From the NCBI RefSeq assembly GCF_025809055.1, contig NZ_CP075529.1, positions 2,219,501 to 2,283,500 on the forward strand: a DNA stretch of 64,000 nt. Reading direction: 5' to 3'. This document shows, piece by piece, positions 7,667-18,901 of this stretch. The first letter of the stretch is position 1; each line of letters starts with the position of its first letter. Under the pieces are notes generated by a model. The model searched no databases. It was given only the letters and a program-made list of their open reading frames with translations, and was not told the origin of the DNA. This DNA is from Devosia sp. GTDB taxonomy: Bacteria; Pseudomonadota; Alphaproteobacteria; Rhizobiales; Devosiaceae. Both the position numbers and the translations under genes were made by a program.

Positions 7667-8063
7667 GGAAATCTGTTCTCCTTGGCCGGATCGATCAGCG
7701 ACCGGCATGGATCGGGGGCCAGCGGCCCGTCGGGATTGGCCCAACTGGCACGACAACGGGGCCAAAATGTGCCTGTCCCGGGCCATGTCGGCAGAAGGGC
7801 GCGGCGGCGTTGGGCAAGGTGTGGCCGATTTCGCCTCCGTTGACAATACTGGACCCCACTCTTACATCTCACCCGCTTTTCCAAAGGGCATGGGCCCGCC
7901 GGCGCGTTGCTTCGCGCCGTGACCCTGCCAGCAATCTCATCGGGGAACCTGAGAGCGTTCCCTTAGTTGTGACGAACAAGGATGGGCCGGATGAACCGGC
8001 CAGACGACCTGACGTCGCCCGTTCATCCCCAATTCGCCGCCACGCTGAAAAAGGACCGGATAA
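7667..8063. promoter_or_regulatory. Divergent intergenic region upstream of secA and the parvulin gene
   Basis: A 397-bp stretch without a supported gene. A rightward TTGACA is at 7840-7845, but the best matching -10 (TTACAT or TACATC near 7862-7868) is weak, so this is only a candidate secA promoter. The secA ribosome binding site AAAGGA is about 10 bases before its ATG. No SecM-like arrest peptide is evident. Confidence 0.35.
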
Positions 8064-10760
<2,697 letters not shown>

Positions 10761-10806
10761 CGGTTGAGAGAATGCACCGGCCTCAGTGGCTCGTTGGGAG
10801 GATCGA

Positions 10807-10923
10807 ATGCACGTGAAGCGGCTGATGGTTCTCGCTGCGCTCGTCACGCTCATAGCCGGCTGCCAGACCACGCGGCAGCCGAGCTGCACCGTGACCCCCA
10901 ATGATCTGGTGGAATGCCAGTAG
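10807..10923 (+). CDS. Small lipoprotein, 38 residues
   Basis: A short gene 46 bp after secA. ATG at 10807 has a strong GGGAGGA ribosome binding site. The product starts MHVKRLMVLAALVTLIAGC, a short basic n-region, hydrophobic core and lipobox IAGC with Cys19, leaving a mature peptide of 20 residues that has two more cysteines (SCTVTP and VECQ). Small entericidin-like or PBP1-activator-like lipoproteins have this form, but I recognise no named family. The strong start signal and the lipobox together argue that it is real. Confidence 0.65.
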   Translation: MHVKRLMVLAALVTLIAGCQTTRQPSCTVTPNDLVECQ

Positions 10924-10983
10924 AGCCAAACTGCAGGACTACACTCCAGGTCTTCGCAGCCGGCGCGGATATACAACAACCAA

Positions 10984-11017
10984 CGGGCGGTCCATCATGG
11001 GCCGCCCGCCTTGTTTT
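10984..11017 (+). terminator. Rho-independent terminator after the small lipoprotein gene
   Basis: CGGGCGGTCC (10984-10993) pairs with GGGCCGCCCG (10999-11008), allowing one G-U pair, loop ATCAT, followed by the T-rich TTGTTTT. It would end the secA/lipoprotein transcript just before the deaminase gene. Confidence 0.7.
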
Positions 11018-11029
11018 GGAGACCCGCGC

Positions 11030-11440
11030 ATGACGAACCAGGATATGATCCGCCGTGCCGCGGCCCTGCTGCGACCATACCAGACGCCTCAGGGCCGGTT
11101 GTTCGGTGACGTTGCCGCAGTCGCCGTTTCCGCCAGCGGCAAGGTCTTTGACGGCGTCTGTGTCGACACGGCCAGTTGGGGCCTCTGTGCCGAGCGCGCG
11201 GCAATGGCGGCAATGATCACCGATGGAGAATATCGTCTGGACAGGATCGTCGCGGTCTGGCGCGATCCGGCCACTGGCCGGCTGAGCATTCTGCCGCCCT
11301 GCGGAACCTGCCGGGAATTCATGCGCCAGGTCGATGACGCCAATCTGGACGCCCAGATCGTGCTCGAGCCGTCACGCGCCGTCCCGCTATCCGCGCTGCT
11401 GCCCGAACACCACTGGCCGGCCCCTATCGATATGGATTGA
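11030..11440 (+). CDS. Cytidine deaminase-like zinc enzyme
   Basis: A 136-residue member of the cytidine/blasticidin deaminase fold. The zinc site is complete: Cys53 and the proton-shuttling Glu55 in CAERAAMAAM, and Cys91 and Cys94 in PPCGTCREFM. These are the motifs of homotetrameric CDA and blasticidin-S deaminase; the lack of a clear FNN-type N-terminal motif leaves the nucleoside substrate open. ATG 11030 has TGGAGA upstream. It stands alone between the terminator of the secA transcript and a palindromic repeat. Confidence 0.82.
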   Translation: MTNQDMIRRAAALLRPYQTPQGRLFGDVAAVAVSASGKVFDGVCVDTASWGLCAERAAMAAMITDGEYRLDRIVAVWRDPATGRLSILPPCGTCREFMRQVDDANLDAQIVLEPSRAVPLSALLPEHHWPAPIDMD

Positions 11441-11454
11441 AGCATCTTCCTTCG

Positions 11455-11498
11455 CCTCCCCCTCGAGGGGGAGGTAGCGCCGCTCGGCCCAAAGGGCC
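11455..11498. repeat. Intergenic palindromic repeat
   Basis: A perfect 20-bp palindrome, CCTCCCCCTCGAGGGGGAGG (11455-11474), is followed by GGCCC-AAA-GGGCC (11486-11498). Similar G/C-block palindromes recur in this window near 32.7 and 46.3 kb and look like one family of interspersed elements. It lies between two convergent genes and could also work as a terminator. Confidence 0.6.
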
Positions 11499-11571
11499 AT
11501 AGCAAAGCTGGGCGGGGGTGTTTCCGGCTCCGGTCCTGCGCAAGTCTGTCCGCGCTCAAACCCGGTTCAGG

Positions 11572-12246
11572 CTAGCAGCTCACCCGGATTTCGGCATAGC
11601 CGGTCAGGCCCTCATCGCCGCCCGAGGTCACCCCGATCATGCAGGCGCTGCCCGCCAGCGGCATAGTGCCACCCGAGGGCACGGTGGTGCCATCGGCGAG
11701 CAGGACATAGCCATTGTCCACCGCCGCAACGTCGACCACCGCGCTTTGCCCGCAGACCGGATAATTGTCGCCCGCCGCCACGAGCAGCCGCATCCCCGAA
11801 GGCAGGCAATCCTCATTGGCCGACGGCATGGCCGTGTCTTCAGCAGTGTCTTGGGCAATATCGGGCAGCACCGCCATAGCCCCGGCCTCGCCATCCGCAG
11901 GCGCGGCAACCGCCTCCGGGACCGGCTCGACAGCCTCGGCCGCCGCCTGAACATTGCGGGCATAAAGATCGAGGCTGACCCGCAACTGGGCCAGTTCGGT
12001 CGATAGCCGCAGGATCTCGGCCTGCGCCTGGCTATGCAGCCAATAGGCTCCGCCCGCCGCCGCCAGCCCGATCACCATGCCGGTGAGCGCCAGAAAAACC
12101 GGCAGGGCCTGGCTACGAGAGCGCTGTATCACTGGGCGCACGGGTGCGCGATTACGGGGCGGCCACGCATCGTCCGCGGCCCGCAGGTCCGTCGCTAGAT
12201 CAGGCTCAGAACGGTCGAGTTTGGGCTCGGTGCGGGGCAGGTCCAC
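11572..12246 (-). CDS. Hypothetical single-pass membrane protein with cysteine-bearing periplasmic domain
   Basis: A 224-residue protein of unrecognised family. Residues 1-45 are charged and cytoplasmic; one transmembrane helix follows (ALPVFLALTGMVIGLAAAGGAYWL), then a short coiled-coil-like stretch (EILRLSTELAQLRVSLDLYARN), an Ala/Glu/Pro linker, and a C-terminal domain of about 80 residues. That domain has four cysteines, one being the last residue, enough for two disulfides. I start at GTG 12246, which follows GGAG by six bases; a TTG at 12288 is possible. It lies downstream of an L,D-transpeptidase gene on the same strand, so an envelope role is plausible. Confidence 0.6.
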   Translation of the reverse strand: MDLPRTEPKLDRSEPDLATDLRAADDAWPPRNRAPVRPVIQRSRSQALPVFLALTGMVIGLAAAGGAYWLHSQAQAEILRLSTELAQLRVSLDLYARNVQAAAEAVEPVPEAVAAPADGEAGAMAVLPDIAQDTAEDTAMPSANEDCLPSGMRLLVAAGDNYPVCGQSAVVDVAAVDNGYVLLADGTTVPSGGTMPLAGSACMIGVTSGGDEGLTGYAEIRVSC

Positions 12247-12361
12247 AGGCCTCTCCGATTGGCGCGGGCAGGCTGGCCATGCCAGCAAAAACAGGCCGAA
12301 CTGTGTCCCGCCAGTGCCGCCACCCTATCGCAAACGCACCGGCCTGTCGTCCCGGCTCAGC

Positions 12362-13336
12362 TCAATTGGCAGGCGTTTCGGCGGTCACGTCCGTGCCACC
12401 ACCACCGGTTACGGCATTCCCGATACTGGAGAAGAAACTGCTGACGGCATCGCCTCTGGCCTTGAGCGCCGCGTCTTCGGCGGCCTTGCGTTCGGCCACC
12501 AGCGCCCGCTGGCCCAGCGCGTCTGTATCGGCCTGAATCCGGGCCATCAGTTCCGGACTGCGGTTCGACTGCGGGCAAGCCCCGGCCGGATCGAGCGCCC
12601 CGCGGGTCGCGGGATTGAAGATGTACTGCTTTTCGCAGACGTCCCAGACCGGCGGGGTCTTGGTCAGCTCGAAATAGTCAAAGCCTTCCTTGATATCCTG
12701 CCAGAAGCCCAGATGCTGGTTGTCGGCATGCTTGACCAGCTGCGCAGTGCTCATGCGGAACGGAAAGAGCTGAAGCTGGAAGCTGGGATTGCCACCCTTG
12801 AAGGTTTCCCGCGCCAGCGCATAGATTTCGGCAATGCCGGCATCGGTCATGGCGTAGCACCCGACCGACAGGCAATCGCCATGCACCATCAGGTTGCTGC
12901 CGGTGCGTCCATGCACGCGGTCGAACTTGTTGGGAAAGCCGACATTAAACGACAGGTAGTAGCTCGAATACGGGTTCATCTGCCCGGGCGTGACATTGTA
13001 GAAGCCCTCGGGGCTCTGATAGTCGCCTTCCTTGAACTTCGGCCCGATATCGCCGGAGAACCTGCAGATCGCATAGGATTTGAACAGCGCATATTGGCCG
13101 GACGTGGTCTGCTTCCAGACCTCGAGCTGAGCCTCCTGCTTGAACACCCGGATCATCATCGGCGCGCGCGCCGAAGAATTGATCGCAGCCAGTCGCGTCA
13201 ACACGGCACTGGACAAGGGCTGGTTAGCCTTGGCCGGGCCGCTGTCCTTGACGAAACTGGAACAGGCGGCGAGCCCGACCGACAGCCAGAGAACGATGAT
13301 GGCGGCGCCCAGCCGATGGAAGAAAGAGGCGTTCAA
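12362..13336 (-). CDS. Murein L,D-transpeptidase, YafK-type lipoprotein
   Basis: A 324-residue YkuD-fold enzyme. The catalytic motif HGDCLSVGCYAMTD gives His152 and the nucleophile Cys160; YafK/DpaA-type proteins share this HG-x-C-x-S-x-GC form. Upstream KEGDYQSPEGFYNVTPGQMNPYSSYYLSFNVGFPN is the usual substrate-side segment. The N-terminus has a lipoprotein signal with lipobox LAAC (Cys25) if translation starts at TTG 13336, which has AGGA six bases upstream; GTG 13390 is the alternative but lacks a site. E. coli YafK (DpaA) cleaves peptidoglycan-Lpp links; the activity here is inferred. The C-terminal 70 residues are helical and charged. Confidence 0.82.
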   Translation of the reverse strand: MNASFFHRLGAAIIVLWLSVGLAACSSFVKDSGPAKANQPLSSAVLTRLAAINSSARAPMMIRVFKQEAQLEVWKQTTSGQYALFKSYAICRFSGDIGPKFKEGDYQSPEGFYNVTPGQMNPYSSYYLSFNVGFPNKFDRVHGRTGSNLMVHGDCLSVGCYAMTDAGIAEIYALARETFKGGNPSFQLQLFPFRMSTAQLVKHADNQHLGFWQDIKEGFDYFELTKTPPVWDVCEKQYIFNPATRGALDPAGACPQSNRSPELMARIQADTDALGQRALVAERKAAEDAALKARGDAVSSFFSSIGNAVTGGGGTDVTAETPAN

Positions 13337-13487
13337 AATGGTCCTGCCCGCGTGGTTCGCTTGGCCCGAACGCAGATGCGCGCAGGCCACCCCATAGTGC
13401 CGTCATAGGGTGAATGAAGCCTTTACCACGCCCGGCGCCACCCCGGAAGCAGGGGGTAGTCACGCCGAGTTGTACAGTCCCTCAACC

Positions 13488-14441
13488 TTAAAGGGTGGTG
13501 CCGATGGCGAGGAACTTCTCGCGCCGGTGCTCGCGGGTCTCAAGTCGGGATTTGCCGGAGAAATCCCTCAGGAACGCCGAGATCACCGCCTTGCTGGAAT
13601 CCATGATGGCGCCATGATGGCGATGGGCACCACCGGCAGGTTCGGGAATGATGGCGTCGATGACGCCAAAGCCCAACAGGTCCTGTGCGGTGATCTTCTG
13701 GGCCGTGGCCATGTCCTGCGCGCGCGCCGCGTCCCGGAACAAGATCGAGGCACCGGCTTCCGGCGAAATCACCGAATAGATCGAATTTTCCAGCATCAGC
13801 ACCCGGTTGGCGGTGGCGATGGCAATCGCGCCGCCCGAGCCGCCTTCGCCGATGATGATGGCGAGGTTGGGCACACCCAGTTCCAGGCATTTCTCGGTCG
13901 AGCGGGCAATGGCCTCGGCCTGTCCACGCTCTTCCGCGCCGATGCCGGGATAGGCCCCGGCCGTATCGACGAAGGACAGCACCGGCAGGTTGAACCGGTC
14001 GGCCATGTCCATGATGCGGACGGCCTTGCGATAGCCTTCGGGATTGGCCATGCCGAAATTGTGCTTGAGGCGCGTCTCGGTGGAGTTACCCTTTTCCTGG
14101 CCGATGATGGCAACCGGCTGGCCGTTGAACCGGCCGAACCCGGCCTGTAGCGCGGCGTCCTCGCCAAATTTGCGATCGCCAGCCAAAGGCTGCCATTCTG
14201 TTATCAGTGCGCTGACATAATCGGAGAAGTGCGGACGCTGCGGATGGCGCGCAACCTGCGTCTTCTGCCAGGGCGTCAACCGCCGGTAGATCTCGGTCAG
14301 CGCCTCGTCGGCACGCGCCGAAAGCCTGTTTACTTCCTCGTCGATCGACACAGCCTGATCGGTCTGGGCCAGGGACTTGAGTTCAACGATCTTGGCTTCG
14401 AGATCGGCGACCGGCTTTTCAAAATCGAGATAAGACTGCAT
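13488..14441 (-). CDS. accA: Acetyl-CoA carboxylase carboxyltransferase subunit alpha
   Basis: AccA, with AccD, transfers the carboxyl group from biotin to acetyl-CoA in the first step of fatty acid synthesis. 317 residues, standard length. Visible motifs: the N-terminal MQSYLDFEKPVADLEAKI, WQKTQVARHPQRPHFSDYV, GFGRFNGQPVAIIGQEKG, FVDTAGAYPGIGAEERGQAEAIA (oxyanion region) and IGEGGSGGAIAI. The start at 14441 matches the family; the extra seven upstream codons do not. It lies downstream of xerD on the same strand with 161 bp between, a pairing I recall from other Hyphomicrobiales. Confidence 0.96.
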   Translation of the reverse strand: MQSYLDFEKPVADLEAKIVELKSLAQTDQAVSIDEEVNRLSARADEALTEIYRRLTPWQKTQVARHPQRPHFSDYVSALITEWQPLAGDRKFGEDAALQAGFGRFNGQPVAIIGQEKGNSTETRLKHNFGMANPEGYRKAVRIMDMADRFNLPVLSFVDTAGAYPGIGAEERGQAEAIARSTEKCLELGVPNLAIIIGEGGSGGAIAIATANRVLMLENSIYSVISPEAGASILFRDAARAQDMATAQKITAQDLLGFGVIDAIIPEPAGGAHRHHGAIMDSSKAVISAFLRDFSGKSRLETREHRREKFLAIGTTL

Positions 14442-14602
14442 CCCACCGCCCGTAGGGGTCATTGTTCTGGCGCCAGTTCCGGCACCCAGGTCATGGGCAC
14501 GAGGCTGTCGCGCCCTAAAGTGGCCGGAAAGTGGCGACGGCGCAATCTCAAGTCAAGGTCTTGGGACCAAATGCTTAGGATTTCCCGAAAGCGGCGTCCC
14601 GT

Positions 14603-15517
14603 TCAGGAGCGCCCTTCGGCCAGCGGGTGATGGCTTTCCACCAGATTGCGCAGCTTTTCGTCGAGCACATGGGTATAGATCTGCGTTGTGGAAATATCGG
14701 CGTGCCCCAGCAGCATCTGCACCACCCGCAGGTCCGCGCCGCCGGCCAGCAGGTGGCTGGCAAAGGCATGGCGCAGCACATGCGGCGCCACCCGCGCCGA
14801 GGCGATCCCGGCCCTTGCTGCCAAATCCTTGAGGTCGCGGGCAAAGACCTGGCGGCTGAGATAGCCCGCCTCGCCCTTGGCAGGAAACAGCCAGGGGCCC
14901 GGCTCAAGGCCGGCAATCCAGGCCCGGACGGCATCGCGCGCCCGGTCGGTCATGGGCACGATCCTCTCCTTGCTGCCCTTGCCGACAACGGTCAAAAACG
15001 CCGCTTCGCGCATCACCGCCGCCCGCTTGAGGCTAACCAGTTCGGACACACGCAGGCCCGTCGCGTAGAGCATTTCGAGCAGCACATAGAGCCGTTGCGC
15101 CGACATCTGCTTCTGCGGACTGGCCGATAGGCCCGCTTCGGTTTCAGCCAGGCTGAGCAAGCGGTCCACTTCGGCGACGGATAGCACCTTGGGCAGGGCG
15201 CGGCGCGCCTTGGGGCTGGCAACGATCCGCGTCGGATCGTCCCCGCGCAGGCCATCGGCACACAGAAACTTGTGAAACTGGCGCACCGCCGAAAGCCGCC
15301 GCGCGCTTGAAGAGGCCGAAAGCCCCTGCGCCTTGAGATCATCGAGCCAAAGCGTGACCGTATCGGCCGGGCAATCGAGCAGGGTTTGTTTGCGGCCCGC
15401 GACGAAGCCCGCATAGTCGGCCAAATCCCGGCTATAGGCCTCAATCGTGTTGCTGGCCGCGCCGCGCTCGGCGCTCATCATTTCGAGAAAGGCGCCGATA
15501 AGGTGCCCTCCGCTCAT
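14603..15517 (-). CDS. xerD: Site-specific tyrosine recombinase XerD
   Basis: XerD, with XerC, resolves chromosome dimers at dif. 304 residues, normal length. An N-terminal SAM-like core-binding domain (about 5-90) is followed by the catalytic domain with the full tyrosine recombinase set: Arg156 (ATGLRVSEL), Lys180 (VGKGSKER), His246 and Arg249 (HVLRHAFASHLL), His272 (LLGHADISTTQIYTH) and the nucleophile Tyr281. The start at 15517 overlaps the stop of a small membrane gene as ATGA, indicating coupled translation. The much longer upstream frame is a shadow. Confidence 0.93.
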   Translation of the reverse strand: MSGGHLIGAFLEMMSAERGAASNTIEAYSRDLADYAGFVAGRKQTLLDCPADTVTLWLDDLKAQGLSASSSARRLSAVRQFHKFLCADGLRGDDPTRIVASPKARRALPKVLSVAEVDRLLSLAETEAGLSASPQKQMSAQRLYVLLEMLYATGLRVSELVSLKRAAVMREAAFLTVVGKGSKERIVPMTDRARDAVRAWIAGLEPGPWLFPAKGEAGYLSRQVFARDLKDLAARAGIASARVAPHVLRHAFASHLLAGGADLRVVQMLLGHADISTTQIYTHVLDEKLRNLVESHHPLAEGRS

Positions 15518-15738
15518 TGGCCGCTGCTTTCCGGTTCCGGGGTCGATGTCACGTTCGGCGTCGGCAGATTGGTGCCGGGCCGCATGGCCTCGGTTTCTCC
15601 CAAGAGTTCGCGCGCCGGTATGCGGATGCTGACTTCCTTGGGCGCAGGCTCGACAAAGCTGACCAGCGCAAACATGCCGGCATAACCCAGCCCGGCCAGG
15701 AAGATCAGGGTAATGAGCAGTCGAAACAGGGTCGGCAT
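15514..15738 (-). CDS. Small single-pass membrane protein upstream of xerD
   Basis: A 74-residue protein: one N-terminal transmembrane helix (LFRLLITLIFLAGLGYAGMFAL) followed by a polar segment with VSIRIPARELL and a Pro/Thr/Ser-rich tail. ATG 15738 has AGGA six bases upstream; an ATG four codons earlier is an alternative. Hyphomicrobiales often carry a short histidine-kinase-like or hypothetical gene of this form directly before xerD; function is unknown. Its stop overlaps the xerD start. Confidence 0.72.
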   Translation of the reverse strand: MPTLFRLLITLIFLAGLGYAGMFALVSFVEPAPKEVSIRIPARELLGETEAMRPGTNLPTPNVTSTPEPESSGQ

Positions 15739-15898
15739 GGTTCCTCGCACACTGGGCTCGCACCCATTCTGGCATCCAAAGGTTGCCAGCCGGTTTGGAT
15801 AGTGTCGCGGAAAGCGCGCCGGCGATCAACTCACGGACTGGACTTGACACACTGGGTCCGGACCGCTTGATAGCGCCGAGTATGGGAGAAACGCCAAA

Positions 15899-16477
15899 GT
15901 GACGAGGACCGAAGGCGGCGCGCGGCAGGGCCGCGCCAGGGCCCTGGCCAATAGGCTTGGCGGCAGGCCGCTGGTTCTGGTCGGCATGATGGGCGCTGGC
16001 AAGACCACTGTCGGCCGCCGTCTCGCGGCGCGCCTCGGACGCCAGTTCATCGACAGCGACGAGGAGATCGAGAAGGCCGCGCAGATGACCATCCCGGAAA
16101 TCTTCGAGCAGCGCGGCGAAGCCGAATTCCGCGCTGGCGAAATGCGTGTCATCGGCCGCCTCCTTAAGGAAGCCGATATCGTCCTGGCGACAGGTGGCGG
16201 TGCCTTCATCAACCCCGAGACACGGTCAATCGTGAAGGCCGAGGCGGTCTCGGTCTGGCTCAAGGCCGAAGCCGACGTGCTGTTCGAGCGCGTATCGCGG
16301 CGCTCCAACCGCCCCCTGCTCAAGACCGCCGATCCGCGCGCCACGCTCGAAAAGCTCATCGCGGACCGCTACCCGGTCTATACCGAAGCCGATGTGACCG
16401 TCATCAGCCGCGACGTGCCCCATGACAGCGTCGCCAGCGATGTCGTCGCTGCGGTGCTCGACCACCTCAAGAAATAG
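15899..16477 (+). CDS. aroK: Shikimate kinase
   Basis: Phosphorylates shikimate at the 3-hydroxyl in the chorismate pathway. 192 residues with the P-loop GMMGAGKT at residues 29-36, the shikimate-binding FIDSDEEIEKAAQMTIPEIFEQRGEAEFR (including the DSD motif), and GGGAFINPETR. An extra basic N-terminus of about 20 residues precedes the fold, common in alphaproteobacteria. The start is GTG at 15899, preceded by GGGAGAA. A TTGACA at 15844-15849 may be the -35 of its promoter, but no convincing -10 follows. First gene of aroK-aroB-CorC-like. Confidence 0.95.
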   Translation: MTRTEGGARQGRARALANRLGGRPLVLVGMMGAGKTTVGRRLAARLGRQFIDSDEEIEKAAQMTIPEIFEQRGEAEFRAGEMRVIGRLLKEADIVLATGGGAFINPETRSIVKAEAVSVWLKAEADVLFERVSRRSNRPLLKTADPRATLEKLIADRYPVYTEADVTVISRDVPHDSVASDVVAAVLDHLKK

Positions 16478-16488
16478 CAAGGCAAGCC

Positions 16489-17601
16489 ATGGCCGAGATC
16501 GATCACACAGTTCACGTCGCCCTGGGCGAGCGGGCCTACGACATCCTGATCGGGCCGCGCCTGCTGGACGAGGCTGGCGCGCTGCTGGCCGAGCGCTTTC
16601 CGGGGCGCCGCTATGGGATCGTGACCGACGAGCATGTGGCAAAGGCCCAGCTCCCGCGCCTCGCCGCTTCCCTCGATGCCGCGGGCCTGGAACACGAGAC
16701 CATCGTTCTGCCCGCCGGCGAATCCACCAAGAGCTATCAAAAGCTCGAAACCGTGGTTGAAGGTCTTTTGGCGGCACGGCTCGAGCGCGGCGATCTGGTC
16801 ATCGCCCTTGGCGGCGGCGTCATCGGCGACCTCGCCGGGTTTGCATCCGCCATCACTCGCCGCGGCATGGATTTTGTGCAGATGCCGACCTCCCTGCTCG
16901 CCCAGGTGGACTCCTCGGTCGGCGGCAAGACCGGCATCAATTCAGCGCACGGCAAGAACCTGGTGGGCGCCTTCCACCAGCCCAAGCTCGTCCTGGCCGA
17001 TCTGTCGACCCTCAAGACCCTGCCCCCGCGCCAGTTTGCGGCCGGTTACGCGGAAGTCGCCAAATATGGCCTGATCGACGACCCCGGTTTCTTCGATTGG
17101 CTTGAGACTCATTTCGACGACATTCGCGATGGCGGCCCCTCTCTCGGTGAAGCCGTTGCCCGGTGCTGCGCCCACAAGGCGCGGGTCGTCATCGAAGACG
17201 AACGCGAAACCGGCGTGCGCGCGTTGCTCAACCTCGGCCACACCTTCGGGCACGCGCTCGAGAAGGACACCGGCTATTCCGACCGGCTGCTGCATGGCGA
17301 AGGCGTCAGTATCGGCATGGTGCTGGCACACACCTTCTCCACCAGGCTTGGTTTGGCCCCCGGCCAGGATGCCGGACGTGTCGCGGCCCACCTCAGACGC
17401 GCTGGCCTACCCACGACCATGGCCGAAATTCCCGGCGCGCTCGGCTCGACGGAAAGCCTTCTGGCCGCGATCGCGCAGGACAAGAAAGTTCAGCGCGGTG
17501 CCCTGACCTTTATTCTCACGCGCGGGATTGGCCAGGCCTTCATTGAGCACGGCGTCGACCCACAAGCCGTTCACGCCTTTCTCGAGGAGATGCGCCCATG
17601 A
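16489..17601 (+). CDS. aroB: 3-dehydroquinate synthase
   Basis: Second enzyme of the chorismate pathway, NAD- and metal-dependent. 370 residues, normal length. Motifs: LPAGESTKSYQ, ALGGGVIGDLAGFAS (NAD binding), QMPTSLLAQVDSSVGGKTGINSAHGKNLVGAFHQP, and the metal ligand region LNLGHTFGHALE with LLHGEGVSIGM. It begins 11 bp after aroK and its stop overlaps the start of the next gene by 4 bp, so the three genes form an operon. aroK-aroB followed by a CorC-like gene is common in this order. Confidence 0.97.
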   Translation: MAEIDHTVHVALGERAYDILIGPRLLDEAGALLAERFPGRRYGIVTDEHVAKAQLPRLAASLDAAGLEHETIVLPAGESTKSYQKLETVVEGLLAARLERGDLVIALGGGVIGDLAGFASAITRRGMDFVQMPTSLLAQVDSSVGGKTGINSAHGKNLVGAFHQPKLVLADLSTLKTLPPRQFAAGYAEVAKYGLIDDPGFFDWLETHFDDIRDGGPSLGEAVARCCAHKARVVIEDERETGVRALLNLGHTFGHALEKDTGYSDRLLHGEGVSIGMVLAHTFSTRLGLAPGQDAGRVAAHLRRAGLPTTMAEIPGALGSTESLLAAIAQDKKVQRGALTFILTRGIGQAFIEHGVDPQAVHAFLEEMRP

Positions 17602-18893
17602 CCGCCGCGCTCTGGCTGACATCAGGCTTCATCCTGCTGCTCCTGGCGATGAGCTTTTTCTTTTCCGGCTCGGAAACGGCCCTCACGGCCGCGTCGCGCG
17701 CCCGCATGCATCAACTGGCGCGCAGCGGCGACAAACGGGCGCTGTTGGTCGAGTCGCTCACCCGCGAGAAGGAACGCCTGATCGGCGCCATCCTTTTGGG
17801 CAACAATGTCGTCAACATCCTTGCCTCGACGCTGGCCGCCAGCGTGCTCATCGCCGTCTTCGGAGAAGCCGGCATTGCCTACGCCACCATCGCCATGACG
17901 GCGGCCGTGGTGATCTTTTCCGAAGTACTGCCCAAGACCCTGGCATTGATGCGCCCCGACGGCTTTGCCCTTACCGTGGCGCCAGTGATCCGGCTGGTCG
18001 TCGTCGTCTTTGCGCCGGTAACTCTGGCCGTGCAGGCCATCGTCAACACCATCCTGCGCCTCTTCGGCCTCGACACCACCAATGCCTCGGCCATTTCCGG
18101 GCACGATGAAATTCGCGGCACGCTCGACCTGCTCCACTCCGAAGGTGAAGTGGTCAAGGACGACCGCGACATGCTGGGCGGCCTGCTCGACCTCAAGGAT
18201 CTCGTGGTGAGCGATGTCATGGTGCACCGCACCCAGATGACCGCCCTCGACATCACCCAGCCGGTGGATGAGTTGGTCAAGGCCGTGCTCGAAAGCGCCT
18301 ATACGCGTATCCCGCTCTACGAGGATGACAGCGACAATATTGTGGGCATCCTGCACGCCAAGGACGTCCTGCGCGCCCTCATGGCCTCAGAGGGCAAGGC
18401 GGGCGAAGTCGACATCCGCCGCATCATGTCCAAGCCCTGGTTCATTCCTCAGTCCACCTCGGTCCAGGTCCAGCTCACTGCCTTCCTCAAGCGCCATTCG
18501 CACATGGCGCTGGTGCTCGATGAATACGGTGTCCTCGAAGGCCTGGTGACGCTGGAAGACATCATCGAGGAGATCGTCGGCGACATTTCCGACGAGCATG
18601 ACGAACCCGATGACGAGGCGATTTTCGGCATTCAGAAGCAGGCGGACGGCAGCTTTCTGGTCGATGCCAGCATCGCCATCCGCGACATCAATCGCCTGCT
18701 CGACTGGAACCTGCCGGACGAACACGCCAACACCGTCGCCGGCGTGGTCATCAATGCGGCAAAGCTCATTCCCGAACCGGGGCACGCGGTCATCGCCCAT
18801 GGCTTCCGCTTCGACGTGCTGGAAAGGGACCGGCAGCGCGTGGCGCGGGTGCGGATCACGCCGCTCGAGCGGGGTAGCGAAAACGCGGGCTAG
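17598..18893 (+). CDS. HlyC/CorC family transporter (DUF21-CBS-CorC_HlyC)
   Basis: A 431-residue CNNM/CorC-type membrane protein. DUF21 domain about residues 1-180 with four hydrophobic segments, including FFFSGSETALTAASRARM and LLGNNVVNILASTLAAS. A pair of CBS domains (about 200-330) with VSDVMVHRTQMTALD and EYGVLEGLVTLEDIIEEIVGDI follows, then the CorC_HlyC domain (about 345-425) with FLVDASIAIRDINRLLDWNLP. Relatives take part in Mg/Co efflux or magnesium homeostasis; the ion here is not known. ATG overlaps the aroB stop (ATGA). Confidence 0.92.
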   Translation: MTAALWLTSGFILLLLAMSFFFSGSETALTAASRARMHQLARSGDKRALLVESLTREKERLIGAILLGNNVVNILASTLAASVLIAVFGEAGIAYATIAMTAAVVIFSEVLPKTLALMRPDGFALTVAPVIRLVVVVFAPVTLAVQAIVNTILRLFGLDTTNASAISGHDEIRGTLDLLHSEGEVVKDDRDMLGGLLDLKDLVVSDVMVHRTQMTALDITQPVDELVKAVLESAYTRIPLYEDDSDNIVGILHAKDVLRALMASEGKAGEVDIRRIMSKPWFIPQSTSVQVQLTAFLKRHSHMALVLDEYGVLEGLVTLEDIIEEIVGDISDEHDEPDDEAIFGIQKQADGSFLVDASIAIRDINRLLDWNLPDEHANTVAGVVINAAKLIPEPGHAVIAHGFRFDVLERDRQRVARVRITPLERGSENAG

Positions 18894-18901
18894 GCCCTAT
18901 A

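Noticed and set aside
15518..15850. Long N-terminal extension of xerD
   Set aside because: The added sequence is the shifted-frame reading of the small upstream membrane gene; the ATGA overlap gives a better start.
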